A stretch of 6,401 nucleotides of DNA from Burkholderiaceae bacterium (GTDB lineage Bacteria > Pseudomonadota > Gammaproteobacteria > Burkholderiales > Burkholderiaceae_D). The position numbers and the translations under genes are program-made. Shown here in pieces: positions 1 to 6,148 of this stretch. How positions within the stretch are numbered: the stretch's first letter is position 1; each line of letters opens with the position of its first letter. Location: NCBI GenBank assembly GCA_019752915.1, contig JAIELO010000358.1, positions 1 to 6,401 of the forward strand, given 5' to 3'. The notes beneath the pieces are model-generated. The model searched no databases, had not been told where the DNA came from, and saw only the letters and a list, made by a program, of their open reading frames with translations.

Positions 1-164
1 ATGTTCGCCTCACTGCCGGTGCCGATCAGCAGGATGCGCACATGGTTGCCAATCCCGCGCAGCGACAGCGTGCTGCCCGATTTGCCCTCAAATTTTGCGC
101 TGGCAATCGCCGAGACCACCGCCGCGCGCTCGGCGTCGGTCAGCGCCGCCGTGGCATCTGTTGC
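1..164 (-). pseudogene. Fragment resembling leucyl aminopeptidase (M17) N-terminal domain, truncated
   Basis: The minus strand is open across all 54 codons, with neither a start nor a stop of its own inside the window. The translation contains AERAAVVSAIASAKFEGKSG followed by TLSLRGIGNHVRILLIGTG. The order '-A.FEGK.G-' then a hydrophobic strand ending in LLIGTG is the pattern I know from the N-terminal domain of M17 leucyl aminopeptidases, particularly sphingomonad-type ones. This domain is not the catalytic one, so no metal ligands are expected here. The frame ends exactly at the left terminal repeat of the IS6-family element; read further, it meets a stop at 177-179 inside the IS. The 5' part of the gene has therefore been removed by the IS or by a rearrangement at it. 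The rest of the gene would lie to the left of the window. That it is coding is fairly likely; the family name is a recollection-based call. Confidence 0.5.
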
Positions 165-178
165 GGTTCTGTCGCATT
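165..178 (+). repeat. Left terminal inverted repeat of the IS6-family element
   Basis: GGTTCTGTCGCATT pairs with the right end at 974-987 with 12 of 14 matches (differences at positions 3 and 12). It marks the exact boundary with the aminopeptidase-like fragment. Confidence 0.85.
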
Positions 179-237
179 AGCGGAGCCGTCATTGGGATCG
201 TTTAAACTTTGACGCAAAAAACTGTGGACGACCTGCC

Positions 238-929
238 ATGCTCAACTTCAAAGGAATGCGCTTTCCGATAGACGTCATCCTGGTCTGCATTCGATGGTAT
301 GTGGCCTATCCGCTGAGCTACCGGCACCTCGAGGAAGTGATGGAAGAGCGCGGCGTGTCGGTCGACCATTCGTCGATCAACCGTTGGGCGATTCGTTTCC
401 TGCCGCTCATCGAGAAGATGGCCCGGAAACACAAGCGCCGGTTGGCTGCAGCTGGCGTATGGATGAGACGTACATCAAGGTCAAGGGCTTGTGGAAATAC
501 CTCTACCGAGCTGTCGACAAGCAGGGCAAGACCGTCGACTTCCTGCTGACTGCCAAGCGCGACATGTCTGCAGCGAAGCGCTTCTTCGACAAGGCCATGG
601 GAGCGAACGGCGATCCGGACAAGGTCGCGATGGACAAGAGCGGCGCCAACAAGGCGGCGATCGATGCGATCAACGCTGGCCGCGACATCCCCATCCTGGT
701 GCGCCAAGTTAAATACCTCAACAACATCGTCGAGCAGGACCATCGCGCCATCAAGCGGGTGACCAGGCCGATGCTCAACTTCAAATCGTTCCGGTCTGCC
801 GGCTCCGTGCTCGCCGGCATCGAGCTGATGCACATGATTCGGAATGGCCAGTTCGCCGTCAATGACACCTCACCCATGTCTTTTACCGACCAGTTCTATG
901 CGTTGGCAGGACAAGTCCGTCCAGTGTAA
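238..929 (+). pseudogene. IS6-family DDE transposase, interrupted by a 1-base frameshift
   Basis: The first 67 codons (238-438) carry the family's N-terminal helix-turn-helix region, including SYRHLEEVMEERGVSVDHSS. The frame then runs on into unrelated sequence. The rest of the protein is in the frame one base back, starting with CCG at 438, and reads on as PVGCSWRMDETYIKVKG to the stop at 927-929. Restoring one C in the short C run at 438-439 joins CGC and CCG codons into a continuous protein of about 230 residues, the normal length. In that reconstruction the catalytic residues are all present: Asp76 (MDETY), Asp133 (MDKSG) and Glu166 (NNIVEQDH). There are 32 residues between the second Asp and the Glu. 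I see no run of A or T at the break that would suggest programmed slippage. A point deletion or a sequencing error is the simplest reading. The ATG at 238 is chosen because it opens the conserved N-terminus; the ribosome site is weak. Confidence 0.9.
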
Positions 930-940
930 GCCGGGGTCAT

Positions 941-968
941 GCTCAGCACGAAAAAATCCGTGCTGGGC
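941..968. terminator. Stem-loop near the right end of the IS
   Basis: GCTCAGCACG (941-950) and CGTGCTGGGC (959-968) form a 10-bp stem with one G-T pair around an A-rich 8-base loop. It lies 12 bases after the transposase stop. No T run follows on either strand, so a role as a terminator, or in blocking read-through into or out of the IS, is only suggested. Confidence 0.4.
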
Positions 969-973
969 TCAAC

Positions 974-987
974 AACGCGACAGAGCC
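974..987 (-). repeat. Right terminal inverted repeat of the IS6-family element
   Basis: Read on the minus strand from 987 it begins GGCTCTGTCGCGTT, matching the left end at 12 of 14 positions. It forms the junction with the unrecognised fragment on the right. Confidence 0.85.
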
Positions 988-1179
988 TGATAATTCGCCG
1001 ATGGCCTTTTTGGTTTCGGCGTCCGCGATGGTGGCTATGGCCGCACGCTGCAATTCGACGCTCTTCGCCAGTTCCGCATTGACCATGCCGGGATAGCGGC
1101 GGTACAGCGTGTCATAGGATTCCAGTGCGATCAGTATCAGCTGTTGAAACCGACGCAAAATTGACCCGGACGCCGACAT
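988..1179 (-). pseudogene. Unrecognised coding fragment cut by the IS right end
   Basis: An ATG at 1179-1177 opens 64 codons that end at the IS boundary. Read on, the frame adds 14 IS-encoded codons and stops at 945-943. The portion ALESYDTLYRRYPGMVNAEL and then AKSVELQRAAIATIADAETK looks like genuine helical protein sequence, with high G/C at third positions. I do not recognise the family. The first 13 codons overlap a stretch (1142-1167) that looks like an insertion-sequence end, so the ATG may be fortuitous; the true gene may have lost both its ends. Only weak purine runs precede the ATG. Function unknown. Confidence 0.4.
1142..1167 (+). mobile_element. Possible remnant of an IS21-family terminus
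   Basis: The stretch starts TGTTGAAACCGACGCAAAAT and continues into TTGACCC. A terminal TG followed by a GACGCAAAATTGACCC-like block is what I recall from ends of IS21-family (istA/istB) elements. No istA or istB coding sequence and no second end are visible. The call rests on motif resemblance alone. Confidence 0.25.
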
Positions 1180-1331
1180 TTCGCTGCCCCACCCTCGTTC
1201 CAATCGAGCCCTTACCGTTACTGCGCTCCTACCGATTCTAGATGGGTCAGTCAGACGTCGGTAGCTGGATCAATTTCTTGTCGGCGTCAACAAGCTGTCC
1301 TCTTCTGTATAAAAACAGCATGTCATCGGAT

Positions 1332-1937
1332 TCAATTCGGCCGATGGTCAATCATACATTCCAGTATGGCCAATTCGATTTCATCCTCGCTCAGTGCCGA
1401 TGTCATGTAAGGCTGTAGCATGCCGCCCTGGCGTATCTTGGCATAGCCATACAACGTGGACCACAGCCCAATCATGCGCAACTGGCTCTTACGCACAGAC
1501 GGTTCTGGCGCATATCGCTGGTAGATCTGCTCAAGAAACCGGTAGCCCGCAGCCATGCTGTCGGCCAGCGCGTTAAAGTGACTCTCTGGACTCAGCAGTT
1601 GGGCTTCGTACATTAGACGGAATAAATGCGGATTGTCACGTACAAAGCTCAGAAAGCTGCGGCCCGCTGCAAGTAGTTGTTCGCCAGGCACGTTGTGCGA
1701 CTGGATGACCGATCCGAGTAATACCTCCAGCTGCCTGAAACCGCGCAGTGCCACCTCCGCCAGCAGGGCATCTTTTTCTGGAAAATGGCGGTAGGGGGCA
1801 CTGCGCGCCACGCCCACCACTTCCGCCAGTGAACGTAGCGATAACGTCTCATGCCCATGCTCTGCAACGGCGGCGCACGCCGCGTCGATTAGGGCTTCAC
1901 GCAGATTGCCGTGATGGTACGGCTGTGGATTACTCAT
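1332..1937 (-). CDS. TetR/AcrR-family transcriptional regulator
   Basis: The gene encodes a 201-residue one-component regulator, of usual family length. Residues 7-63 form the DNA-binding domain: an opening YHHGNLREALIDAA helix, then the helix-turn-helix LSLRSLAEVVGVARSAPYRH at about 32-51, followed by F-x-x-K-D-x-L. The rest is a helical ligand-binding domain; WSTLYGYAKI at 159-168 resembles the WHG-type C-terminal domain, with Tyr in place of the usual His. The ATG at 1937 is preferred over an upstream TTG at 1958 because relatives begin a few residues before the YHHGNLR motif. It is divergent from the oxygenase operon across a 226-bp region with dyad elements, the classic layout for a local repressor that also controls itself. 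Its ligand is unknown; the oxygenase substrate or product is the natural guess. The family call is firm; the target is inferred. Confidence 0.93.
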   Translation of the reverse strand: MSNPQPYHHGNLREALIDAACAAVAEHGHETLSLRSLAEVVGVARSAPYRHFPEKDALLAEVALRGFRQLEVLLGSVIQSHNVPGEQLLAAGRSFLSFVRDNPHLFRLMYEAQLLSPESHFNALADSMAAGYRFLEQIYQRYAPEPSVRKSQLRMIGLWSTLYGYAKIRQGGMLQPYMTSALSEDEIELAILECMIDHRPN

Positions 1938-1982
1938 AACGGAATTTCTCAAAGTCAATGGACTGCGCCATTATGTCCCAAT

Positions 1983-1990
1983 GTGAGCAC
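1983..1990. promoter_or_regulatory. Candidate operator half-site GTGAGCAC in the tetR promoter
   Basis: GTGAGCAC has dyad ends (GTG/CAC) and shares GTGAGC with the perfect palindrome at 2127-2141. It lies just upstream of the minus-strand CATAAT box, where a bound repressor would block the regulator's own promoter. Inferred from position and similarity only. Confidence 0.35.
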
Positions 1991-2126
1991 TGATTACATA
2001 TTTTTGCAGTCGGCGCCGATTCGCGACGGGGAAGGTGCAAGCGTTGGTCTGCTTGATTAAAAAAGAGGCAGATTCCGATTAAAAATGCCTTTGAGAATCA
2101 ACCTGCCTATGTCATCATACTTAAAA

Positions 2127-2141
2127 GTGAGCGCCGCTCAC
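2127..2141. promoter_or_regulatory. Candidate TetR-type operator: perfect 15-bp dyad
   Basis: GTGAGCG, a central C, and CGCTCAC form a perfect inverted repeat. It ends 22 bases before the oxygenase ATG, downstream of the possible -10 box. There a bound repressor would block initiation or early elongation. The size and spacing fit a TetR-type dimer site. An alternative role as a small mRNA hairpin next to the ribosome site is possible. Confidence 0.55.
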
Positions 2142-2150
2142 ATAAATTTA

Positions 2151-2159
2151 AAAGGAGAA
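2151..2159 (+). promoter_or_regulatory. Strong ribosome binding site of the oxygenase gene
   Basis: AAAGGAGAA ends four bases before the ATG at 2164, the best Shine-Dalgarno match in the operon. It sits 10 bases after the candidate operator dyad, so regulator binding and translation signals are closely packed. Confidence 0.7.
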
Positions 2160-2163
2160 CCAC

Positions 2164-3213
2164 ATGGCATTTTTGCGCAACGCCTGGTACCCGGCGGCCT
2201 GGGACATCGAAGTGGCGGACGACGCGCTGTTCCAGCGCACTCTGCTCAATCAATCAATACTGTTTTTTCGAGACGACCAGCGTGTGCCGCAAGCGATTTC
2301 CAATCGCTGCCCGCACCGCTTTGCGCCGCTGCATATGGGCAAGCGGGTCGAGGGCGGGGTGCAATGCCCGTATCACGGCCTGCAATTCAATGGCCAGGGC
2401 AAGTGCGTCCATAATCCGCACGGCGACGGCGCCATCCCCAAGGCCGCCGCAGTGCGCAGCTACCCGGTGGTCGAACGCTACAGCATGCTGTGGATCTGGA
2501 TGGGTGATGCGGCGCGGGCCGATGCGGCGCTGATTCCGGACTTCAGCTGCATGGATCCGGAACATTTTCATGTCGGCAAACGCTACCTTCATGCGCAAGC
2601 CAATTACGTGCTTGAGACCGATAACATCATGGATCTGTCCCACATCGAATTCTTGCATCCAGGCACGCTGGGCAGTTCATCCGTTAGCGATGCCGCCACT
2701 TCGGTCGAGCAGCAGGGCTGCACCGTGGTGTCCCGCCGCCAGACCACCGCCGAGCGGATGCCCGACTACCTGTATGAGGCGATGGGTTTCCCCTATGGCC
2801 AGCTAGTCGACCGCTGGATCGACGTACGCTGGGATGCGCCGGCCTCGATGCTGCTCGATGCCGGCGCCGTGGCCACAGGAGGCAGCCGTGACCAGGGCAA
2901 ATCGTTCCCGTTGCCCCACCTGTTCGCGCCGGAGACCGACACCACGACCCATTACTGGTTCAGCTTCTGTTTGCCCAAGGCGATGGGGGACATCGGTGCG
3001 CAGATCGCGCAGCAGCAGGTCGATGGCCTGGCTGTGCCGTTTACCAACGAAGACTTGCCGATGCTCGAAGCCCAGCAAAAAATGATGGGCGATGCAACGT
3101 TCTGGTCGCTCAAGCCGGTACTGCTGCCCGGCGACGCGGCGGGTATCCGCGCGCGTCGTGTGCTGGATCAATTGATTGAAGCCGAGCGCGCCGCCAACGC
3201 GCCAGCGGCATGA
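2164..3213 (+). CDS. Rieske non-heme iron oxygenase, VanA/DdmC-type (aromatic O-demethylase or hydroxylase, oxygenase subunit)
   Basis: This 349-residue protein is the terminal oxygenase of a two-component Rieske system. It uses O2 and electrons from a reductase to hydroxylate or O-demethylate an aromatic ring substrate in the cytoplasm. The Rieske cluster ligands are Cys49, His51, Cys68 and His71 (CPH, 16 residues, CPYH). The mononuclear iron site is visible in DNIMDLSHIEFLH: His160 and His165, with Asp157 as the bridging acid to the neighbouring subunit's Rieske centre. Asp297 in NEDLPMLEAQQ is the likely third ligand. The opening FLRNAWYPAAW, CPHRFAPL and HNPHGDGA segments recall vanillate demethylase VanA and dicamba monooxygenase DdmC, and the length matches both. 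The ATG is preceded by an AAAGGAGAA ribosome site (2151-2159), so the start is secure. The reductase gene follows 15 bp downstream of the stop. All key residues are present, so it should be active. The substrate is not decided by sequence: vanillate, other methoxybenzoates and toluenesulfonate-like compounds are all possible. Confidence 0.93.
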   Translation: MAFLRNAWYPAAWDIEVADDALFQRTLLNQSILFFRDDQRVPQAISNRCPHRFAPLHMGKRVEGGVQCPYHGLQFNGQGKCVHNPHGDGAIPKAAAVRSYPVVERYSMLWIWMGDAARADAALIPDFSCMDPEHFHVGKRYLHAQANYVLETDNIMDLSHIEFLHPGTLGSSSVSDAATSVEQQGCTVVSRRQTTAERMPDYLYEAMGFPYGQLVDRWIDVRWDAPASMLLDAGAVATGGSRDQGKSFPLPHLFAPETDTTTHYWFSFCLPKAMGDIGAQIAQQQVDGLAVPFTNEDLPMLEAQQKMMGDATFWSLKPVLLPGDAAGIRARRVLDQLIEAERAANAPAA

Positions 3214-3228
3214 CCCTACAGGATGGTC

Positions 3229-4185
3229 ATGATGGAGACGATAGAAGTTGTCGTAGCAAGGAAAACCGCTGAGGCCGAGCGCATCGCATCGTTTGAGCTG
3301 GTGCGTACGGATGGCACGCCGTTGCCGCCCTATACCGCAGGTGCGCATATCGATGTGCACCTGCCGGGCGGCATGGTGCGCCAGTATTCGCTGTGCGGCG
3401 ACGCGGGCGACGCGTCGCGCTACCGGATTGCGGTATTGCGCGACCCAGCTTCGCGCGGTGGTTCGGAAGCCGTGCACGCGCTGCGGGAGGGCGGTACGCT
3501 GCGCATCAGCGCGCCGCGCAACCATTTTCGGCTGGTGCCGGCCCCGCGTTACGTGCTGCTGGCTGGCGGCATCGGCATCACGCCCATGATCGCCATGGCG
3601 CAAGAACTGCACTCGGCGGACATCCCGTTCACGCTACACTATTGCGCCCGTTCGCCGGCACAGGCGGCGTTCCAGTACCAGTTGGCGCAAGCGCCTTATA
3701 GCGGCAACGTGCAGTTGCACTTCGACGACGGCGTGACGGAACAGCGGCTGGCGCTGGAGCGCGTGCTGCGCGAGGCGGGTCCTGATTGCCACGTGTATGT
3801 CTGTGGCCCGGGCGGCTTTATCGGCTTCGTCGAAGCCGGAGCGACCGCTGCGGGCATTCCCGCCGCACAAGTACACCGCGAGTACTTCAACGCCGCACCG
3901 GTCGATACCAGCGGCGACAGCGGCTTTGAGCTGGCGCTGGCGCGCTCTGGCCGGCGCCTGCGCGTGCCCGCCGGCCAGAGTGTGTTGCAGGTACTGCACG
4001 CGGCCGGCGTGGACATTCCCGTGTCGTGCGAGCAGGGCGTTTGCGGCACCTGCGTGACACGCGTGCTGGAAGGCGTTCCTGAGCACCGCGACATGTTTTT
4101 CACTGACCAGGAACGCGCCGCAAATGACCAGTTTACGCCATGCTGTTCGCGTTCGAAGTCGCCCTTGCTGGTGCTGGACCTGTAA
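3229..4185 (+). CDS. VanB-type (PDR family) flavin/2Fe-2S oxidoreductase, reductase partner of the Rieske oxygenase
   Basis: This 318-residue reductase moves electrons from NAD(P)H through flavin and a plant-type 2Fe-2S centre to the Rieske oxygenase encoded just upstream. The domain order is that of phthalate dioxygenase reductase and VanB. An N-terminal flavin-binding barrel has RQYSLC at about 51-56. A nucleotide-binding domain follows, with LAGGIGITP at about 111-119 and CGPGGFI at about 192-198. The C-terminal ferredoxin domain has Cys267, Cys272, Cys275 and Cys305 (C-x4-C-x2-C-x29-C). Length matches VanB (about 317). Three in-frame ATGs open the gene (3223, 3229, 3232). The only ribosome site, AGGA at 3220-3223, overlaps the first ATG but is well spaced for the second or third, so 3229 is used here and 3232 is equally plausible. 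It lies 15 bp after the oxygenase stop and is surely in the same operon. Nothing essential is missing. Confidence 0.93.
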   Translation: MMETIEVVVARKTAEAERIASFELVRTDGTPLPPYTAGAHIDVHLPGGMVRQYSLCGDAGDASRYRIAVLRDPASRGGSEAVHALREGGTLRISAPRNHFRLVPAPRYVLLAGGIGITPMIAMAQELHSADIPFTLHYCARSPAQAAFQYQLAQAPYSGNVQLHFDDGVTEQRLALERVLREAGPDCHVYVCGPGGFIGFVEAGATAAGIPAAQVHREYFNAAPVDTSGDSGFELALARSGRRLRVPAGQSVLQVLHAAGVDIPVSCEQGVCGTCVTRVLEGVPEHRDMFFTDQERAANDQFTPCCSRSKSPLLVLDL

Positions 4186-4227
4186 CGTGGACACCGTGTG
4201 GTTCCACCCATTACGAAAGGAAGATAC

Positions 4228-4485
4228 ATGATCAAGATGATGGTCTCCGTGTGTCGCCGGCCCGGCATGGCACACGCTGAATTGATCGCCTATGTGGGGT
4301 ACGTGCGCAGCGCGATTTCCCAGGGAAACCCTGTTGCGCTGCGCCGTTACGACCAGAATGACGTCTTCGATTCCGCCTTTGCCAGCCATGTCGAGGCGGC
4401 GCACACGATGACCGTGGCGTGCGATTCGGTCGACGAACTGGATGGGGACAGTGCCGAGGAGATGGGCTCCACCTTCTTGCATTAG
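4228..4485 (+). CDS. EthD-like dimeric alpha/beta-barrel protein, probably C-terminally truncated
   Basis: This 85-residue protein opens MIKMMVSVCRRPGMAHAEL and continues with PVALRRYDQNDVFDSAF, the pattern of EthD-domain proteins (ferredoxin-like dimeric barrels found beside several oxygenases of ether and aromatic breakdown; their exact role is usually unknown). The His found after helix 1 in many relatives (DVHG) is replaced, as this copy reads YVRSA. It ends STFLH-stop. The codons after the TAG read His-Val, and my recollection of relatives is a Glu between two histidines here, so a GAG to TAG change may have shortened the gene. The ATG at 4228 is preferred over a GTG at 4198 because AAAGGAAG (4216-4223) precedes it. 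It follows the reductase by 42 bp and should be cotranscribed. It could be a pseudogene. A family call to EthD is likely, function unproven. Confidence 0.65.
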   Translation: MIKMMVSVCRRPGMAHAELIAYVGYVRSAISQGNPVALRRYDQNDVFDSAFASHVEAAHTMTVACDSVDELDGDSAEEMGSTFLH

Positions 4486-4486
4486 C

Positions 4487-4645
4487 ACGTTGGCGTATTT
4501 CGGCGGTAAGGGACCGATCTACGAGGGGGGGCCTTACACGTTCGTGAATCCGGAATCGGGGAAGTAGGAGTACAAAAAGTCCTACTGCGAACTGGCGACC
4601 GGCGAGACGCTTGCTTGCGTCGGGATCCATGCCGGTGGCCAGTAA
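4487..4645 (+). pseudogene. Decayed gene remnant, possibly the C-terminus of a Cache-domain protein
   Basis: In the frame starting at 4487 the translation reads TLAYFGGKGPIYEGGPYTFV, then NPESGK, a TAG at 4565-4567, then EYKKSYCELATGETLACVGI and a TAA at 4643-4645. Both halves look like one folded domain, with a single internal nonsense codon (GAG to TAG would explain it). The layout NP-x-x-GK, KSY and a closing hydrophobic strand ending CVGI resembles the end of small Cache sensor domains; this is a tentative resemblance. There is no start codon or ribosome site, and the 5' part is missing. The remnant abuts the truncated EthD-like gene, so a deletion seems to have joined the two. Confidence 0.4.
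4563..4586. repeat. Perfect 7-bp hairpin inside the decayed remnant
   Basis: AGTAGGA (4563-4569) pairs with TCCTACT (4580-4586) around a 10-base A-rich loop. The stem includes the internal TAG of the remnant. It could act as a weak transcript end for the operon, but no T run follows; it may be chance. Confidence 0.25.
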
Positions 4646-4897
4646 GTACATGTTTTCTGCGTCCTGAAAGACGGATTGTTCGAGGGCGGCCAGGATCTAT
4701 TGGTTTGCTCGATACCAGCAATCCAAAGGTTTGATTTGTGGGGTGGGGCGCGCCACCGGTACATTATGAAATCACCATGGTCGAGCAGGGCGGCGCACAT
4801 TGCAGCCCGTTTTTCCTCCGCCAGAGCGATACATAAAACCGGGGCGCTAACCGCGCGCAAAGCGCGGATTCAACCACGCCCACATCAGGAGACAAGC
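4646..4897. other. Gene-free gap before the MFS gene, with weak hairpins
   Basis: No convincing coding sequence is seen here. GGTGG/CCACC (4742-4746, 4753-4757) and CCGCGC/GCGCGG (4851-4856, 4862-4867) form short stems. GGGCGGC (4788-4794) and GCAGCCC (4802-4808) pair with one mismatch and are followed by GTTTTT, a possible weak terminator for the oxygenase operon. I see no clear promoter for the MFS gene. Confidence 0.4.
4788..4814 (+). terminator. Possible weak intrinsic terminator after the oxygenase operon
   Basis: A 7-bp stem with one mismatch (4788-4794 with 4802-4808) is followed by GTTTTT at 4809-4814. The short, imperfect stem makes this uncertain. If real, it would partly separate the operon from the MFS gene. 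Confidence 0.25.
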
Positions 4898-6043
4898 ATG
4901 AAATCCACTACTGAAAACTGGGGCGGTCGCGCCGCCCTGATGGTGGCGCATTGCGCCGGGATGGTCGATCTGGTCGCGCTGCCGGTCTGGGTCGGCGTGT
5001 TGGTCAGCGGCTATGGCCTGGATCCGCAGCAGGCCGGTGGACTCGCCACACTGTTCCTGCTGGGGGCTGTCTTGGCCAGCCTGTTCATCGCGCCCCGCTG
5101 TTTCCGGCTGTCTTCCCGCGTAACGGTGGCGACCGGCTTTGCCGTCGCCGCCTTCGCATTCGGCGCAGTCGGGCTGGTCGAGAGCTACGCGATGATGGCG
5201 CTGTTGCACGTGGTCGCGGGACTGGCTGCGGCAACGGCGCTCAGTGTGACGCATGCGACGATCGGCGGTAGCGGCAACCCACACCGCCTGTTCGCCATCG
5301 CCGGCTTTGCGTTGGGCTTCTTTGGCATCTTGTTCATGGGCGGCGTACCCAAGTTGGTTTCGATGGTCGGCGCGTCCGCACTGTTCTGGAGCTTCGCCGG
5401 CATCATGGCCTTCGCTTCGTGCGTGGCCGCGCTCGGCTTTCCTGCCATGCGCACACATGGCGCGGCCACGCAGCGTCTTGACGGCAAGCTGCCGCGAACG
5501 GTTTGGCTGGCGTCGATCGGCGTCAGTTGCATGGCGCTGCTACAGGCCATGATGTTCGCTTTCCTGGAGCGCATCGGGGTCGACCGCGGTTTCGGCGCCA
5601 CGGCGGTGGCCGGCGTGCTGATCGGGATCGGCTTTATCAATCTGGTCCCTGCACCACTTGCCGCATTGCTGCAAAATCGCCTCAAGCCGCGCACGGTGCT
5701 CGTTTGCGGCCCTGCCGTGCAAGCGCTGCTGGCCCTGTTGATGACACAGGGGCAGAGCTTTATTCCCTATGCGGCAGGCGCGCTGTTCTTCGCTGCCGTG
5801 ATGATCTTTACGCATACGTTCGCCTTCGGCCTGCTGGCAACGCTCGACCCGAGCGGCCGCGCGGTGGGGGCCACACCGGCCATGTTGATGAGCGGTGCGG
5901 CCATCGGTCCCATTCTCGGCGGGACGGTGGTCAAACTGGCGGGCTACCACAGCCTGGGCATTGCGGCTATTCTGATCGCTGCCTGCGCCGTAGCCTGTTT
6001 CATGCCCCGCAGTGGCGCCAATCCGGTCCTCGCGCAGCCCTGA
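4898..6043 (+). CDS. MFS transporter, 12 predicted transmembrane helices
   Basis: This 381-residue inner-membrane protein has about twelve hydrophobic segments, roughly at 12-35, 46-66, 76-95, 97-118, 131-150, 158-182, 200-224, 233-255, 266-284, 289-312, 325-347 and 352-369. A longer polar loop (183-199) divides two six-helix halves, as expected for the major facilitator superfamily. It is near the short end of the family's usual length. Asp24 in helix 1 and Glu224 at the end of helix 7 are the membrane-located acids that could couple to protons. I do not see the aromatic-acid symporter signature of the PcaK type, so the subfamily is open. The start at 4898 is set by AGGAG at 4887-4891, six bases upstream; the open frame extends further upstream but without protein-like sequence or a ribosome site. 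Placed after the oxygenase operon in the same direction, it probably carries the substrate in or a product out. That role is inferred. Confidence 0.88.
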   Translation: MKSTTENWGGRAALMVAHCAGMVDLVALPVWVGVLVSGYGLDPQQAGGLATLFLLGAVLASLFIAPRCFRLSSRVTVATGFAVAAFAFGAVGLVESYAMMALLHVVAGLAAATALSVTHATIGGSGNPHRLFAIAGFALGFFGILFMGGVPKLVSMVGASALFWSFAGIMAFASCVAALGFPAMRTHGAATQRLDGKLPRTVWLASIGVSCMALLQAMMFAFLERIGVDRGFGATAVAGVLIGIGFINLVPAPLAALLQNRLKPRTVLVCGPAVQALLALLMTQGQSFIPYAAGALFFAAVMIFTHTFAFGLLATLDPSGRAVGATPAMLMSGAAIGPILGGTVVKLAGYHSLGIAAILIAACAVACFMPRSGANPVLAQP

Positions 6044-6070
6044 GCGCAAGCCTTCTGCTGCTGCCATCGA

Positions 6071-6096
6071 GCGCCTGCCGCCCCCACGGCAGGCGC
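6071..6096 (+). terminator. Terminator-like hairpin after the MFS gene
   Basis: GCGCCTGCCG (6071-6080) and CGGCAGGCGC (6087-6096) form a perfect 10-bp GC-rich stem with a CCCCCA loop, followed by TTGTCAT. It starts 27 bases after the MFS stop. The T run is short, but position and stem strength make an intrinsic terminator likely. It closes the cluster on the right. Confidence 0.75.
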
Positions 6097-6119
6097 TTGT
6101 CATATCCAAAAGAAGTATG

Positions 6120-6136
6120 TATCGGCGGCGCCGATA
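6120..6136. repeat. Perfect 17-bp dyad, possible operator
   Basis: TATCGGCG, a central G and CGCCGATA form a perfect inverted repeat. Its 13-base core ATCGGCGGCGCCG occurs again at 6324-6336 with the right arm degraded. An operator pair is possible; the protein is unknown. Confidence 0.4.
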
Positions 6137-6148
6137 GCCCGCATCGGA

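Larger units (their letters stand above)
165..987 (+). mobile_element. IS6-family insertion sequence, 823 bp
   Basis: The left end begins GGTTCTGTCGCAT at 165. The right end, read inward on the minus strand from 987, begins GGCTCTGTCGCGT, so 11 of the first 13 bases match. Ends starting GG(T/C)TCTGT are typical of the IS6/IS26 family, as is a length near 0.8 kb with one DDE transposase gene. The 8 bases before the left end (TCTGTTGC) and after the right end (TGATAATT) do not match, so the usual 8-bp target duplication is missing. Members of this family move by replicative cointegrate formation and make adjacent deletions, which would explain mismatched flanks and the truncated genes on both sides. 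The transposase carries a frameshift, so the copy may not be able to transpose on its own. Confidence 0.9.
1938..2163. promoter_or_regulatory. Divergent regulatory region between tetR-type gene and Rieske operon
   Basis: This 226-bp AT-richer gap must hold the promoters for both directions. Toward the regulator, a CATAAT -10-like box lies at about 1970 on the minus strand, with no clear -35. Toward the oxygenase, TTGAGA (2091-2096) and CATACT (2116-2121) could be -35 and -10 boxes, but the spacer is 19 bp, so this is weak. The clearest elements are the dyad at 2127-2141 and its shorter relative at 1983-1990. A CGGCGCCG palindrome sits at 2011-2018. Confidence 0.6.

Noticed and set aside
1306..1319. 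CTGT-N6-ACAG, reminiscent of a LexA box
   Set aside because: The known enterobacterial LexA site needs eight bases between CTGT and ACAG, and there is no promoter or damage-response gene here.
1247..1321. A 24-codon minus-strand reading frame (MLFLYRRGQLVD...) just downstream of the tetR-type gene
   Set aside because: It is short, overlaps the end of the regulator region, has no clear ribosome site and no recognised family. It could be a C-terminal scrap of a lost gene, but that cannot be supported.
3634..4488. Long open frame on the minus strand opposite the reductase and EthD-like genes
   Set aside because: It is a shadow of the high G/C third positions of the plus-strand genes; its translation is low in hydrophobic cores and shows no motif.
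4676..4897. A 74-codon N-terminal extension of the MFS reading frame
   Set aside because: The translated extension does not look like protein of this family, lacks a ribosome site, and a good AGGAG precedes the ATG at 4898.
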